64,000 nt of DNA from Phycomyces nitens (lineage: Eukaryota; Mucoromycota; Mucoromycetes; Mucorales; Phycomycetaceae): NCBI GenBank assembly GCA_022702545.1, contig JAHRBC010000001.1, forward strand, positions 6,820,001 through 6,884,000, in the 5' to 3' direction. Made by a program: the position numbers and the translations under genes. Of the stretch, positions 1-14,100 are shown piece after piece (the stretch's first letter is position 1; each line of letters begins with the position of its first letter). The notes under the pieces are model-generated. The model searched no databases. It was not told the origin of the DNA and saw only the letters and a program-made list of their open reading frames with translations.

Positions 1-164
1 ATATTCATGTATTTAAATATACATATATGTTGTGTATGTAACATATTCATCAATACCAATATTCATATATTTCTGTATTTATATACTCTCATATAATATA
101 CTCTCGAGTGACCTTGTTATTTATTTATACTTTTTTTTTATAAATCTCAGAGCATATAAACCTC

Positions 165-3100
165 ATGAACCTTGCAATGGAGCCTCATGCAACAGAACTC
201 CCAAAACAGCCAGCAGAAACTAGATTCTTTGCATTGCACAGTCTACCATCAACAGCACGCGCATGTAGAGAAAAGACCATACTACTCTGGATAAACACTC
301 TCCTCAATCCTCCCGTGGCTTCTCTTACCCAACTATCCAATGGCGATACATTGTCAGCCCTCGTGTTGGCATTAGGTGCAAAAATAGATGACAATTCTCA
401 TGAACAGATGGACACACTCCAACAGGCAGCAGACGCTATTCAAACCTGGCTAGGTCTCCAGGAGCCTGTCATTACAACTACAGACCTTGCCCATCCTGAT
501 ACCCTCAAAGCACTCCTATCCTTTCTTCACCTCCAACACATTAGCCGTCTCTTGTCCATTCTCCAGCCAACCCTTTGCACACAATACCCTCATGTACGCA
601 GTCTATTTCTTGCCAACAAGAATTACTCACCCACTTTATCAATTTGTTACCCATAGATTCCCTCTGCTCATATTCCTCCAATTGCTGCCCTTGTAGACCT
701 CCAGCCACTCCTCTCTGCATGGACAACCACAATCCTACAAAACTACATTGATGCCTCACTAATGCCATCCATCCGTTGGCAGGACGGCCGATCGTTTCTC
801 GCCCTTGTCCATTATCACAACCCTAGTCTTGTCCCAGACCTCCAGCATTTCTGCCGTCTTGACAGCTCCACCCACACCACATCCCAGGCCATCCATACCC
901 TCTCGACCGCCTTTCAACTCGCCCATACAAATCTAGGAGTCCCTTTGGTCATAGACCCCGTCGTGCTTGCCGATCCAGATCAGCTCGACGAACAAACCAT
1001 TGCTGGCTATCTAATCGAATTTCTGCGAGCTGTTCAGACACGGCCCCCTTCTCCAGCAGCGGAGGAACGGAGGAAAGCCGATCTCACTCGATGGCGTGGA
1101 ATCAACGCAGAAAGCTCATCTAAACAAAGAACCAGACGCCCATCATCACCAGCCCTCCATTCCTCTGCATCGACTCCCTCTACGCCCTCTCTCAGCTCAA
1201 CCACCACAGACACCCCGGACGAACCATTTACATCCACCACCCGCACCTCCACCTTTTCTGTCCAGCAGTTCAAGCTCACCAAAACCACCACCACAAAGAC
1301 AGGCGAACGACAGGTCCCTGACCCATTAAAAGAGTTTGAGACGCGCGCCACGACCTTGTTGGACAAGATCAGTCGGCTGCAAAGTCGGCTTGACAGGGTT
1401 GTACCCACACGCTCCAACTATGCCATGCCCAGCTCAGCCACCATGGACAGTTTTGAACTGGCCTCTGAGGATGGTGAGATTGCCAGTCCAGTCAGGTCAA
1501 ACGATGGTGAAGAACCTGGCCATACCCGCGTACTCCATCCTCTCAGGGCAGCCAAGGAAGACCTGAATGCATATGAAACAAATGTCAGGGCCTGTCGTAC
1601 GGCCTTGCCATTCGTAGAAGAGTCCATGGCAGCACTGCGGCAGTATGTAGATGAGTCTCTTGATCCAGAATGGCAAGAGCACCAGAGCGTCCTCTCGCGT
1701 CTAGAGGAAATCGATGGCCAGTACCAGATCCTTGTTGGCTCTATGGAGATGAATGACGACCAGCTTGGACGTTTCCGTCGGGGATTTCTTTTTGCCCGTT
1801 CATGTTCTGAAATTAGAGCGGAGCTAGATGAAGTTCAAACCAAGATGGTCAAGGCTACTACTACAGATACCGACATCCAGGAACTCGAAACAAGGGTTAA
1901 GCGCACGTCAGGGCGATTAAAAGAATTAGGGGTAAATTTTGCCGATCTTTTGGAGGAAGGAGTCAATGATGATGCGTACAGGACCCGGTTCGAGGCCATT
2001 ACAAAAAAGAATGATTTGGTCTGCACTTGGGTAGAAGAGGTCCGGGTCTGGTTTGCAGAGGCAGAGCGTATTAGACAGTGGATCCAAATCCGTATTGACC
2101 GTCTAGGAGAGACCACCGTTCCTGACGCCATGGCTGGTCCTGATATGCCAGTCACAAACGAGGTTGTAGATTCCCTAAACGCCCAACATAGTGTACTCGA
2201 AGACGAAATTGAAAAGTTTGATGCCGGAGCCATGACCAGACTTCGATCTCATGTCAAAGATCTGACCGGTGCAGGGCGGACAGGCAAGGACATTAGTCCT
2301 GCAGATACCACCACAATTGAGATCACGCTATCTACTCTCATGGCACTCGACAAACTCATGCACTCGCTCAGAAGAAAGAGTCTCGATCTCCAGGCTCTCA
2401 CCCGGCGTGCAGCATGGGAAAAGGAACACGCGGGTGCAATGGACTGGCTCACGACAACCGGCGAACAGCTCGAGGACTTTTTGACAAACCATGCGCGTTG
2501 GCAGGTGGAAGAGGACGACTCCAATCCCCAGGAAACTGATGAAGAAAAAAGGGGGCGCCAAGAAGCCAAAGAACGTCTGCGAGATCTCATCATCCAGCGT
2601 CTCTTGTCGCTCGAACAGCAGATGAGCGAATTCGACCAGGGCCAGTATAGTCGCGCCATCAATCTGTACGAAGATCTCGAAGACACTGCCAACGAGGCCC
2701 TGCCCGATCATCTTGGACAGCGCCAGTTGCAAAGCGAAACATTGTTTGATGATCTATTGAAGCGTACGGCATTTGCACGGCAGGTTGTTGAGCAGCGCCT
2801 GAGTGTAATGGACTCTGTGCACCAGATAGACATTCTCAAAGCAGATGCACATCAGATCACTCTCGAGTTGGTTGCAGCCGAGGAGGCTCACGGAGGAGAA
2901 AACGAGCTGACTGCAAAGGTCCAGGCTATCCATGAGCGCATTCTCCAACTTGCGACTGCGACAAGTCGTGTTGTATATCCAGAACCAGCTCTTAATCTCG
3001 ATCGTCCAGAAAACGAGCACTCCAACGATGCAATTCGTCAGGTCATGGACTCCAAACGTACTGACCTGATTGCCTTGGCCGAACAGCTCGACAGTCAGCT

Positions 3101-6100
3101 CAACTCTCTCTGCTACAGTCTTGAGCTGTACCGGGAAGGCAAGGAATTGGTCCAGGGCGTAGACGGCCTGTGCTTGTGGGTGGACAATCGGTCAGCTGAG
3201 ATCAAGAAAGCATCCGTGGACGGTGTAGATCCCAACGCTATCAGTATTGAAGACATTCGGAAACTCGAAAAAGAACACCAAAAACTTGTTCAGATTCTCG
3301 AAGAAGAAAAGGAAAACGAGGCTGCTGATCTGTTGATCCGTATCCAGACCTTGTTGGAAACAGCCGATCAAGTTGGCAGCGTATCTGTGGACAGAGATGA
3401 GCTTAAACTCGAATCACGACGACTAACCGACAAATTCGACGGTTTACGCCACACACTAGACGGCCATGAAGACGAGCTCAAGACTCTTCGCCAAAAGATG
3501 GAAGATGGCAATACATATGTTGAGCGTGCAAAGGCTCTAAAGGCATTCATCTCCCAGACCCGGGCATCCATTCCAGGACTCAAGCAGACTTGTGGGTTCA
3601 TGACTGGCCAGAGTGAAGAGCAGGACCACCAGCGGTTTGAGATGCTCAACAGTGCTCTCCAATCTCTCAAGGCAGCCTATGTTGACCAGCAGCGTCATTA
3701 TCAGGACATATGTACCAGGTTTGAAGGCATGGCTCCCGAGAAGCTGGAAGACCGAGAGGAAGCCACGAGGGTTCAGAAGGATCTCGAAAAGGACTGGACT
3801 CAGCTTGCAAAGGACATGGATGAATTTGAGAACTTTACAGACGCTGTAGGCCAATGGTACGATCGTCAACGGCGTATGAGTATTGTTGATGAAGAGTGCC
3901 TCCAGGGACTTACCGAAGAGATCACACATCTGGCAAAGGCAGGCTGGAGTAATGATGATCTTGAGCGAATAGAAAAGAAATTGTCACGGGCAGTACATAT
4001 GCTTGGTGAGGCTGGCAAAAGAATCACGTCTGCAAACCGCAAAGAAGATGCTGTCCAGACAGCAAACTACTCTTGTGCCCGAGATCGCCATACTGCCCTG
4101 TTGAACAAAGCTCAAGATATAGTGACACGTCTCAACAATTTGAAAAAGAACGCCAACAATGCAGTTGCTTTTGGCGACTTTTTGGAACGAGCCAAGAGAC
4201 TCAGGGATGCAGTGCAAGAAGAGCAGGATGCCGTGGAGCAACGCATGGAGCGTATCAAGCAATGTAGATTTGAGACGATGGAACGTCCTGATATTGAGCA
4301 GCTCATTCGTGCCACAATGGGAGCTTCGGCTGGATCAGAAGCTAGAAGCAAGGAACTGCGTCAACTACTTAAAGACGCTTTAGAAGATGCAGCTAAATTG
4401 AAAAAGCAGGGTTACGGAGAATCTGCTGTCAAGACACCTCTGGAAGTCATTGAGAGCGATCTTGTCAAGCTAGCTAATGTTTTGGGATCCGAGAAGCGCC
4501 AGGCAGGTTTTGTACGAAAGATGTTGACACACGCCAAGACAGCAGGAGAACTTTTGTCCTGGATTACTCATTGCAGCCACGCAATATCTCAACTGCCTAC
4601 CGATGTCTGTATCACTGATGAAAACGAACTTTTGGCTGGATTGGACAATTTGGAACATAAGATGCAGGACATGCAACCTATTGTCACAGGCTTCAAGGCC
4701 ATGGCACCAAAGATCCTGGGACCTGCTAAAGACGGATTGAAGCACCTTGAGAGCGAATTTGGCCTTTCAGAACAACTTATCCAAGAAGCCATCATTATCC
4801 GTGAAGCACGGGTTATGGAGGCCTGGAATGCATTGGGCCAACAGCTTGGTGAGACTCGACAATCAATAGAGCAATCCAAGCGTGTAGTAGAGATTGCCCG
4901 AAAAGTCAAGGAGATCATGACCTTGGTAGGGGAAGCCAAGGACAGGGCAGCTGCAGTCCGGGTTTGCCACATCAAGCCAAGTGAAATGGGCGACATGTCA
5001 GACCTCAAGCTTATCCAGACATGCTCTCTGTCGGTGCTTCCGACCGAACAAGAAACTGCTCAGGCAAAAGCTGAACTCGATAGTTTGGATCGCGATATTG
5101 AGCTGCACCTCCAGGCAGCAATTGCTGAACTTGACCAGATGCTTGGAAGTAATGCAGTGGATGAAGACATCTTTTCTGGACAGCGGGCAGAAATTGTCGA
5201 GGCAGTTGGAGGATTGACTGACATGATGAAGGCCAAAAGAGAAGCGATTGCCGAGGCTGAAAAAATGGAGGAATTCTTGATAGTTGTCGAAGAACTAGAG
5301 GTCCTTTTGTTGGCTGTGGCCGAGGTTGTTGATCGTGCGTCTCCTGAAGGTGCGCGTGTTGTAGACGGGGCTTTGAGTAGGGCAGATTTGCAGGCAATTC
5401 TGATTGATCTCGATACGAGATATCGCTATTATGAACCCAAGATCAATGGTTTGATGGAAGAGTCAAAAGATGCAGCTCAGAATCTTATGAATGATCATCG
5501 CGTTGTCCGTTATCTTGAAGAGATGGCCAACAAATGGAAGGAAATCCAGGCCCAGGCTGCTTCCATGAAAGCTAAACTCATGTCTTGTATCGATCCTTTG
5601 GCTGACCCATATACAATGCCTGATCTCCATCATCGAGTCATCCAATCGCAGCGTCCAGGCACACCAGTTCCCGGACGTATTATCAATAGCCGCCCGGGTA
5701 CCAATAGCCCAACTGCTGCCAGTAATGCTGGAGGACTTCAGGCTCGTGGTCAACGCATTGTTGAAAAGCGTCCTGTCAAGCCTGTCCGTTCAAATGAGCG
5801 TATAAAGCCTCAACCGATGCACTCTATGCCTCGCTTTATGGCACCCACTGGAAATACTCGTGTCAGAACCAACACTATTACTACAGGAGCTGGAAATGGA
5901 AACGTGTCTCCAACTGCCCGCCGTGCTGCCCAGCGTTCTTTTGGTGTCGCAAAACCACAGGCCAAGGTGCTAGAGACGGAAGCCTATGTTGCTGATCCCA
6001 AAAATGACCTTGATATGGCGCTTGGTGTGATTGTCAATGACTCGCCTTACAAGATCAGCGTCAAGATGGTCCCAGGTGAGGTTGGTCGTTACTGGTTCGG

Positions 6101-6551
6101 TAGCGTGAATCCAAAGATGGCCTACTGCCGTATCTTGCGCAGTAGAATGGTCATGGTACGTGTGGGTGGTGGTTGGGTTGAGCTCTCGCAATTCTTGAGA
6201 GACCACGCACTGTTGGAAGGTGGAAACTTTGTTCCTCGGGCCTCCTTGTCAAACTCTGACCGCGGTGGATTGTTGGGCGAGGTGTTTTTGCGTACAAGAC
6301 GAGCTGTTTCTCCAGGAACGGTTACAACCATTCGTGGTGGAGGTGGCGCAGGTTCACCTGGTCCCTTGCGTGAGTCTCAGTCTACACCTCACAACCGAGG
6401 TGGGTCTCCTGTTGGATTTGGACACGGTATCAAGGAAGGCAACCGATTCTTGGTGACTGTTGATGATATGGGTAATCAAGTAGAGGTAAAGATGACAAAG
6501 GCGGACAACAAGGCCTCCAAGTTCATCACTCCACGACGCACAGCTTTGTAA
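165..6551 (+). CDS. Spectraplakin-like cytoskeletal linker: tandem CH domains, long helical rod, C-terminal GAS2 domain
   Basis: The model has exons 165-593 and 657-6551 with a 63-bp phase-0 intron (GTACGC...ATAG) that removes the in-frame stop at 654-656. It gives 2107 residues. Residues ~30-140 resemble a first calponin-homology domain (KTILLWINTLL, LSNGDTLSALVLAL). Residues ~155-260 resemble a second CH domain (SIRWQDGRSFLALVHYHNP). A long Glu/Lys/Leu-rich helical rod with spectrin-like heptads follows to ~1780. Near residues 1915-2000 is a GAS2-type domain (MALGVIVNDSPYKISVKM, VGRYWFGS, CRILRSRMVMVRVGGGW). The basic Ser/Pro/Gly-rich tail ends at 2107. In animals this architecture links actin (CH pair) to microtubules (GAS2), so a crosslinking role is inferred. 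I see no EF-hands between rod and GAS2. The start at 165 is the first ATG of the frame; 177 is an alternative. The first intron is the least certain part. Confidence 0.85.
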
Positions 6552-9500
6552 AAAAAAAAAGTCTCGTCCATACACACGAGCATGTCTATTTTACTATTCT
6601 TTCTTTTTTGTTGATTTCTGTTTATGTTTTCTGGTTTTAATTTATCCTTTATACATACTTATACATATATATATATTATATGTAATTGACATTTCTTTTC
6701 ATTTATCTGTTTTATATTCTATATCACACAATCTAATGTAGCCATCTTATTTATCAAAGCGTACGCTTTCAAATCATAATACATCATTGATACCCTTACT
6801 TTAAAAAGCAGACATTTTATTTAATCTTGAAAAATATCAACAGTACATTGGTCATCGTTTTACACAATGGTAGGGTAGGACAGTTATCTCCATGTAATCT
6901 CAGAAACGCAATGGATTCGCGGTATTGTGTCTAATGAATATCCTATAATGCTGGGCTGTGTTCTTTTGAGAAATCGATTGTCCAACATGGCTTGGTTCAC
7001 AAGATACCCTCCCAGTCCCTGTAATTCCTTAAAACCCAGGCATGTCCCTTACCCCACTTATTACAACTATTCTTCAAATCTTTCGGAAGTATCTAATGTT
7101 TCACGTTTTTTAATCAGAGTTGAATAATCTGTATGGTAGCCATGTCAAGTATTGTTTGAGTTGAGAATTGAGGTATTTTAATACCAATATTGGGCAAAGT
7201 TTGTACTTTGATGTCAATGAACTATTTCCTTTTGTTTTGTTTTCATTTGCGTAAATGGTATTTTCTGGTAAAAAGGCAATAAACTTGAATATGGATACTC
7301 TGTATATTCATCAGGTTACGAAAATACAAAATACAAAATACAAAATATATACATATACAAATTAACAAACCCTTGTTCTTCCTCTTTGGTCAAACCTTTG
7401 CTTTTTAATTAAAGACATTCAAGAGAATCACTTTGGCAGCTACAGTGTGATCAATAAACGTTCAATTAAACTCTTTAAACGTTATTTGGCACACTGTGTC
7501 TAGCCACAGAAATTTGGGGGTAAAGATTTACTGGATCACTCTATTTTCCCATGAGTTATCATAATGGGTAATTAATTGATTCTGTGTATCTGAATTCTAT
7601 CTATTTATTTATTTGTTTCTGTTACCCTTTATGCTAGAATGACTCGCTTTCTTATACGTTGGTTAAGGTAGTTACACGATCTCAAAATCAGAATGGTTTG
7701 TAATGGGCTTTTTTTTGCAAAATGAAACAAGTTGTAGTACATTGTTTCTCAAAACTTTGTCGCCTTTTAAACGCTTAATATGGCGTGCCTTTTAGTTGGA
7801 ATCGATAATGGTGTCAACTGTTGTATACTTTAAGATGGTAAGCTACGTGATGCTTTATACAAGTAATTGTAATTTATTTGACATGGCCTGATTGTGCAAT
7901 AACAATAGAGTCCAAAACAGTTGGACTTAGAGGTCAAAATAAGCCATCATCTAAAAAGTTTAAGAGAAAAAGAAATATGTATTATCAGTGTATATGGATA
8001 TGTTTCAATAATTTGGAATACCAATAAACTTGGTCGTTCAATAAAATCCAATTCAATTTGATTTTTGAAGAATAGCAAAAAAAAAACTCCAAAGTACTTG
8101 ACATGTTTTTCTGTTCAAGCACTAAATATCAAAGGATTTCAAAGTATTGCTTCTCATTTTACATTCTGATAAATTTCTCGACTAATAATGACTACAAACA
8201 CTCACATTTATATTTTAATGAGGATTGATAGTAAATAAGAGCATGGAATAGTAGGTCAGTACCATTGACCTTTTATAGGCTAATAAGATTCTTGCATGGT
8301 AGACTGTCTCTTCCCTTTTTCTTTTACTATGAATGTCAAATTTAGTTTTTTAGTTAATGTTTGTATAATATTCATTGTAAATCAAAAAGAAAAGGTAAAT
8401 AGTAGACATGACCGATATGCTATTGACATTCAAGATGTCTTTTTCAGGATCAGGTTGGGGAACCCGAAATCCAAGTCAACAACGACTTCAAAATTTATAT
8501 GTCCAAAAAAGGTTGTCTAAAGCCCGGAATAATTGAAAACAACTAAACGCATCGTCTTTTTGTTAATTTCTAAGCAATGTATGAAGTCTTGGCTGTTTTC
8601 AGTATGCCAGACAAGTTTCTTTAGAATATCGTTAGAGGCACTAATTCGCACTTATCCATGGCCCTTGAAGCCTTTTTTTTTCTAGTATTTTATTAATTCC
8701 CAATATTACGCGTTAATTGTAATATATTTTGGCTGTTAGTACCTTTTTATTCTTTTACGCACCACAGTATACATATTAATGGTTCTCCTTGAACTGTATT
8801 TTTCTTGTTTGGGAACAGACCTTGTTAGGCAAAGTCACTAAACCAAAGTCTATTAAGAATATACTTTCAGTAAATACTCTAAAGCAATACATATTGTATA
8901 AATCTTGTCAACAAGAGTTTAATACAGCTCAAAAGGATTAAAAAAATTTGGTTCTAATATACTCTTCGCAACAACGTACCATAAGTATTAGTTGTATAGA
9001 CGGTTGGAAAGCATGGATTGGTGCTCAGATCTCTTTCTTGGTTTGTTTTATGTTTGGAAAAGAAAAGAGCGAATGAAGCACACCTTTATGCTTTATGTAT
9101 TTATTCTTACTAATTCATCTAGTCAATGACTTGGTTTACGCGGTGTCGATTTAACGGTATCCTTACCGAAGCTGTAGTTGTTTAGTCAGGGACATGGAAG
9201 ACATTCTGATTCATCCATGGGACTGGAAGATGGGTTGATAGTATATGATCGAGGCATAAAGGGGCTCCGCAATAGTTATGAGCATACGAAGAGCAAGGCA
9301 GTTGGAGTTAAAAGTAAGAGTTCAATAAAAAGAGAAAGATAAAGAAAAAGACGTGCTTATCATTCCAAATATTTATACCAATTATTATCGGGATGTATAT
9401 TTGACATGCTTTACAGTTGAATATATTACGCAATGGCCATGCTGTCTGTACAAGATTCATGCCTGTCTGTAAGGGGCTAATGTTGCAAGCTATTATACAT

Positions 9501-12500
9501 TTATTGGCAAAGTCTTTGGAGAAAAACAAAGTTCTTTTTAACTCTTTGAATATCACCTATCGCAAGGGACCCTTTTTCATCGACCTCTTTTTACTTTACA
9601 AGTCAATCAAAATACCAACATAAAACATAAACATGAATGTTGGTTATTCTATAAAACTTGGTATTGGCTGCCAACAATTGTTTAACAAACAACTCCAATG
9701 GTTCGATCCTATAACCGTTTAGTTTGTCTCTTTCTCTCTCTTTGATACGGTTTCAAGCACAATTAACGTCAATCAGGCTAGTTGCAGATATTACACATCG
9801 AATGAACATTGTGGTTGACTTTGTAAATATTACAAGAGTTTCATTAAAGACACGACTTGGCATGAAGTCCAGGCCATCGTGCTGCTATTCTGGACCCAAG
9901 CTTGTCTTTGATCAGCACTTTTCTCACAGATCTTTCCTAAATATTAAACCTGTTTTTTTTCTTAGTGGATAGATTGCGCCGAGTTGTCATTAGATTAAAA
10001 CGTGTGTCGTTGTTTATTGAATGACTCTATCTATAATCTTGCTATCTATTTTATTTGCGGCTGAATACTTTTTAGGAATAGATATTTATGGTATATTTAT
10101 CAAAAATCGAGTACAAAAAACTTATTGTTTCAATAAACAACACCAATATATGTCAACTCGATATCACTTGGACATCTCCTTGACCGCCTTTAAAATAAAT
10201 TATATATCTATGATTGTTACTTTGAATGTTGGCTATTAAGCGACATTTGGAAACATAGTTTATTGAATGCAAATACGCCTTTATGTTTGGATCAAGTGAC
10301 ATTATATTTCTAATTACAAATGTTTTTTGAATGACATGAAATCCCAAAAAAAAAAAGACCCCAACTTTACTTTCCAAAATGGCTGTAATTATGTCACATA
10401 AAGACTCTATTTTGACAGAGCCCTTTAGATCGGATCATGGCCACTCAATTGAATCCAGCTTGGGAGCCCAGGGAGCCAAGTTATTATTATATGGCCATAT
10501 TCTTTGGTATCTCTACAGTATGTTTTATAATGGCCCAAAAGACCTTTTCTTTGAATATTTAGCAATTCTATTCAAGATGGAATTTATATAAAGTTAATTT
10601 TATGGTTTAAGATAGTTTGCAGACTCTTACTCTTTGTGTAAAATAAAGGACAATTATTCTGGTTTCAAAAGATCATTATCTTTAATCTTTTTTCTTTTCT
10701 TTTCATGGCCTTACTTTTGCCAACAAAAGCTATGTTTACTGTCTCTAAAGAGGAATCGGCAATTAGTTGCAATTAAGTAAGATTTTGATCAATGTTTTGA
10801 GAGACGACAAGGTTTTCCACAGTGTGATATATTAGAGGTGATTCCCTGTAAAGAATTATAATCTTTACAGACGGTGATTAACCTGGGATTCAGGTGTCAG
10901 GGAATGTTTCATATTTTATTTCTTGTAGAAATTTGGGCCGAATTTTGTACAAGTCTGTACATATTCCCTATGCTTCTGTACAAATCTCAACCCAAACTTT
11001 TACAAGAACAGAGTTTGGCTCGGGAGAATCTCTATCGACATTTTAAAAGTACGATAGGATTTTGAGAAAACATGGATCATGAAAGTCTTGATCTTTGAAA
11101 CTGGCATACCAAACCTAAGCATCTGCTTACATTGTATTCCTCCTACACCTTTACTTTTCTTTACCATATCATGACCTTGGTCTCTTAATTACCCTTTGGT
11201 TCTCCCTCTGCACCCAATGGTTTGTGGTGGCACACCTATTCTTCCCAATTCGCCCTGCCGTTGACATGCTGCGGCATCTTACCTTTTTGTATTATCAAGA
11301 AAGATTTGAATATAGTTTGCTGTCATTGATACATCTAGCCCATTGTCATTTTTTGACATTTTCAACACTTTTCACTTGCACACAACTCTCACCTGCCTCC
11401 TTTTTTAAAGTATGATTGTATCCATTAGACTCAATTTTTTTATTACTCTTATTTTCTTGCGGGCACCAGTATGTCCAAGCGCCAAAATAAAAAGCAGTAT
11501 GTACTCATGGAATACCCGAAACTGGCTATCCATTGATCTCTTTCTCTCTTTTGTCCCTTTTTACCCACCCCTTCTCTTTCGATTTCCCAGGTCTCTATAA
11601 TTTTTAAAGAGCCGCTATCAAATCCGTTGGCCACAATAATAAAGTGTGTTGTAAAAGTCAAAGTAAAAAAATAATATTTGGATAATGGTAATAGAAACTA
11701 CCTAGACTATCATAAAGATATCAATATATTAAATCCTTGTGTCTGCCTACCATATTCCAAATCAGCTCTGGTGCCAAACTATTATATATTCATTTTATAT
11801 GTTTACAAATCACGTATAAAGCCATAGTCTCCATCCATTGAAGAATAGTATTAATGTGTCACACACAGATATCCTTGAGAAATATTTTGGTCATAAATCT
11901 GTGTTGACCAGGGATCAGATTCCCTTGTTGAATTGGCTATATGCTTATCTATTAATCTCTTTTTTCTTTTTCTTTTTTAAATATTTATTTTTATTATCTA
12001 AATTGCAAATAAAAATAATACTCTACAGTGTCTATATAATCCTATTGAATCTATTATATATATTTTTTCCCTTTACATCTTTTATACATGCTTGGATATA
12101 CCACTTGTCATGAATACCTTTTTTTTCTTCAAAAAAGCGTGGCTACATTTAGAGTTTATTTATAAAGAGGAAAACTTTATATCTCTGAGTTTCCCTCCAA
12201 AATATATATAGAAAAAAGGTTCAAGAAATTGCGAAGAACGCGTGTATGAAAATAGAGTTGTAATAAGCGAAAGAAATATATATATATATAAAGACTTTTA
12301 TATACTACAATAACAATACTTGATGTAGATAGTTATTATATTTCAAGAATTGAGATTTCAAACTGCTCATTAATCAAAATTCCCATGAATTCCCTTTATC
12401 AATAAATTCACAGCATGGGATAAATATATAATAAATTGATAGAAGGAAATCGGAGATACAATATATACCCGGGCCACACCGTTTGGCTTAATTAACCTTG

Positions 12501-14100
12501 AGCCTGACACGGCAAAGGAAAGGGAAAAGAAGAGGTGGGGGGAGGGGAGTGGGACTTTTTTATTCGGAGGAGAAGTCTAAAATCACCGCGCCCGTATTTG
12601 TTGTGAAAACCATTATTATCCTTATTTCCTTTCTCTTTTTTTAAAAGCAAAAGAACGTGTGTGTATAGATTGGTCGAACATGGCTTACCATGCTGCCCTT
12701 TATGCTTACCTGTGGACAGGAAATATTAAAACGGTCTGTGCTTTAGGGGTTGTACGCGCCCGAGAGGTCCTGAAGATGATCTTTGCCTGGATTTGTTACG
12801 TTGAAGGTTACCTAATGGTGAGGGGGACAAAACGCTTGCTGTACGAGTATGCACAGACTACACAGATCTTGCATATTGTGCATTTGATTTATTACTTTCC
12901 TGTATCTTTCTTTTGCTCTTGTTCTTCTTTACTTCCTTTAGGTTACTATGGATTATAATTGTCTCACTCCTTACCTAGGCAATACAAGAAAAAAGGAGAT
13001 AAATCCCATAGGTATCCTGTTTTAGAATCAAAGGAGGCTTAGAATAGCCAGGTTTGGCGCCTTTTGCTTTATTCGGCACGGTTTGGGTAGATAGGCTCAA
13101 GTTAAGGTAAGACTAATTCTGTTTTATTACCAGCCCACCTATCAGCCAGCCTAGTTTTGCCAGTTCTCCATACATACAGACAAAAGTGGCGAGAGAGGTA
13201 AAGAACAGAAATATAGGTATGTTGTTATGGATGCTGGTGTATCGCAATAAAGGGTATACATTCATTTTTATTATTTTTATTATTATTTTTTGTTATTTTT
13301 AATTTGTTGTTAGGCAACGGCACTTTTTAATTAATCTGTCCATCTATTATAATAATAATAATAATAATAATAATTTCAATGTGTTGCTAGGCAACTAATA
13401 TATATTTATATTGATTTATATACCATGAGATTTTTTATATTTATTTTAAGATGTAATTATCTTATATATACAACAACAAACAGGCACAAGACAAAAAGCA
13501 TGAATCTCCTTCATCACCTAGTAACACAAATTTACCAACTGGAGATTGTGCACACGTTGTGGCAAACCCGACCAAAAACAAGCGCACGTCCTGGATCAAT
13601 ATTAGAGTAAAAGTCGTACTCAAGTTGGCTTGTTCCACTTGACGGCGATCTCTTCAAAGTGATGTAGCTGTGGCTATCGAGTATTTATGCTCGAGGGTTA
13701 ATGTGGTAAAAGGTTAAAGGGAATTGTGATATTGAGACTTCCAATCCCTTTTCTCGTCAGCTGCCCCTTTCTCATCCCATTTTCTGTTATTCATAAGTCA
13801 CTTTACTGAGTAGCCAACCATCTCTGCTGTTTCTCAACCTTATTTACGGTGTTTTCATTACCCGAAAAACGGTGGTAACCCATAAAAAAAGATGATTTTG
13901 TTTTCAGAACCACTTTCGAGCCTTCCTTCCCTTTTCCACTTCTCATCCTTTGCTTGATTGCCTGGATAAACGAGACGTTTATTACTGTTAATATATTTTA
14001 CTTTGTTGTCAAAGTCGTATTTAATTCAACGATTTTTATCTCGAATTTTGCCAGTTGATCTGTCCCAAATTCAAATTTATACCCCACTTTTACTTTTATC
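6552..14100. other. 7.5-kb AT-rich region with no recognisable gene
   Basis: Only short reading frames with random-looking composition are present, and I found no conserved protein motif on either strand. The region holds poly-A/T runs, AT repeats near 12278-12290, a (TAA)n run near 13349-13373, and a G-rich stretch near 12535-12550. The last few kilobases lie upstream of the Ndt80-family gene and probably include its promoter and leader. A non-coding RNA cannot be excluded. Confidence 0.5.

Noticed and set aside
9642..9716. tRNA-like 75-bp segment with GGTTCGATCC and complementary ends (GGTTAT / ATAACC)
   Set aside because: The T-stem and acceptor stem would need the same bases: with a canonical T-loop the 3' stem bases overlap the acceptor strand, and the anticodon arm does not pair well. 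Probably coincidence or a degenerate relic; a tRNA covariance-model scan would decide.
12659..12958. 99-codon plus-strand frame upstream of the Ndt80-family gene
   Set aside because: Composition is mixed, with no conserved motif, no repeat of the pattern and no good splice context. Not strong enough to call.
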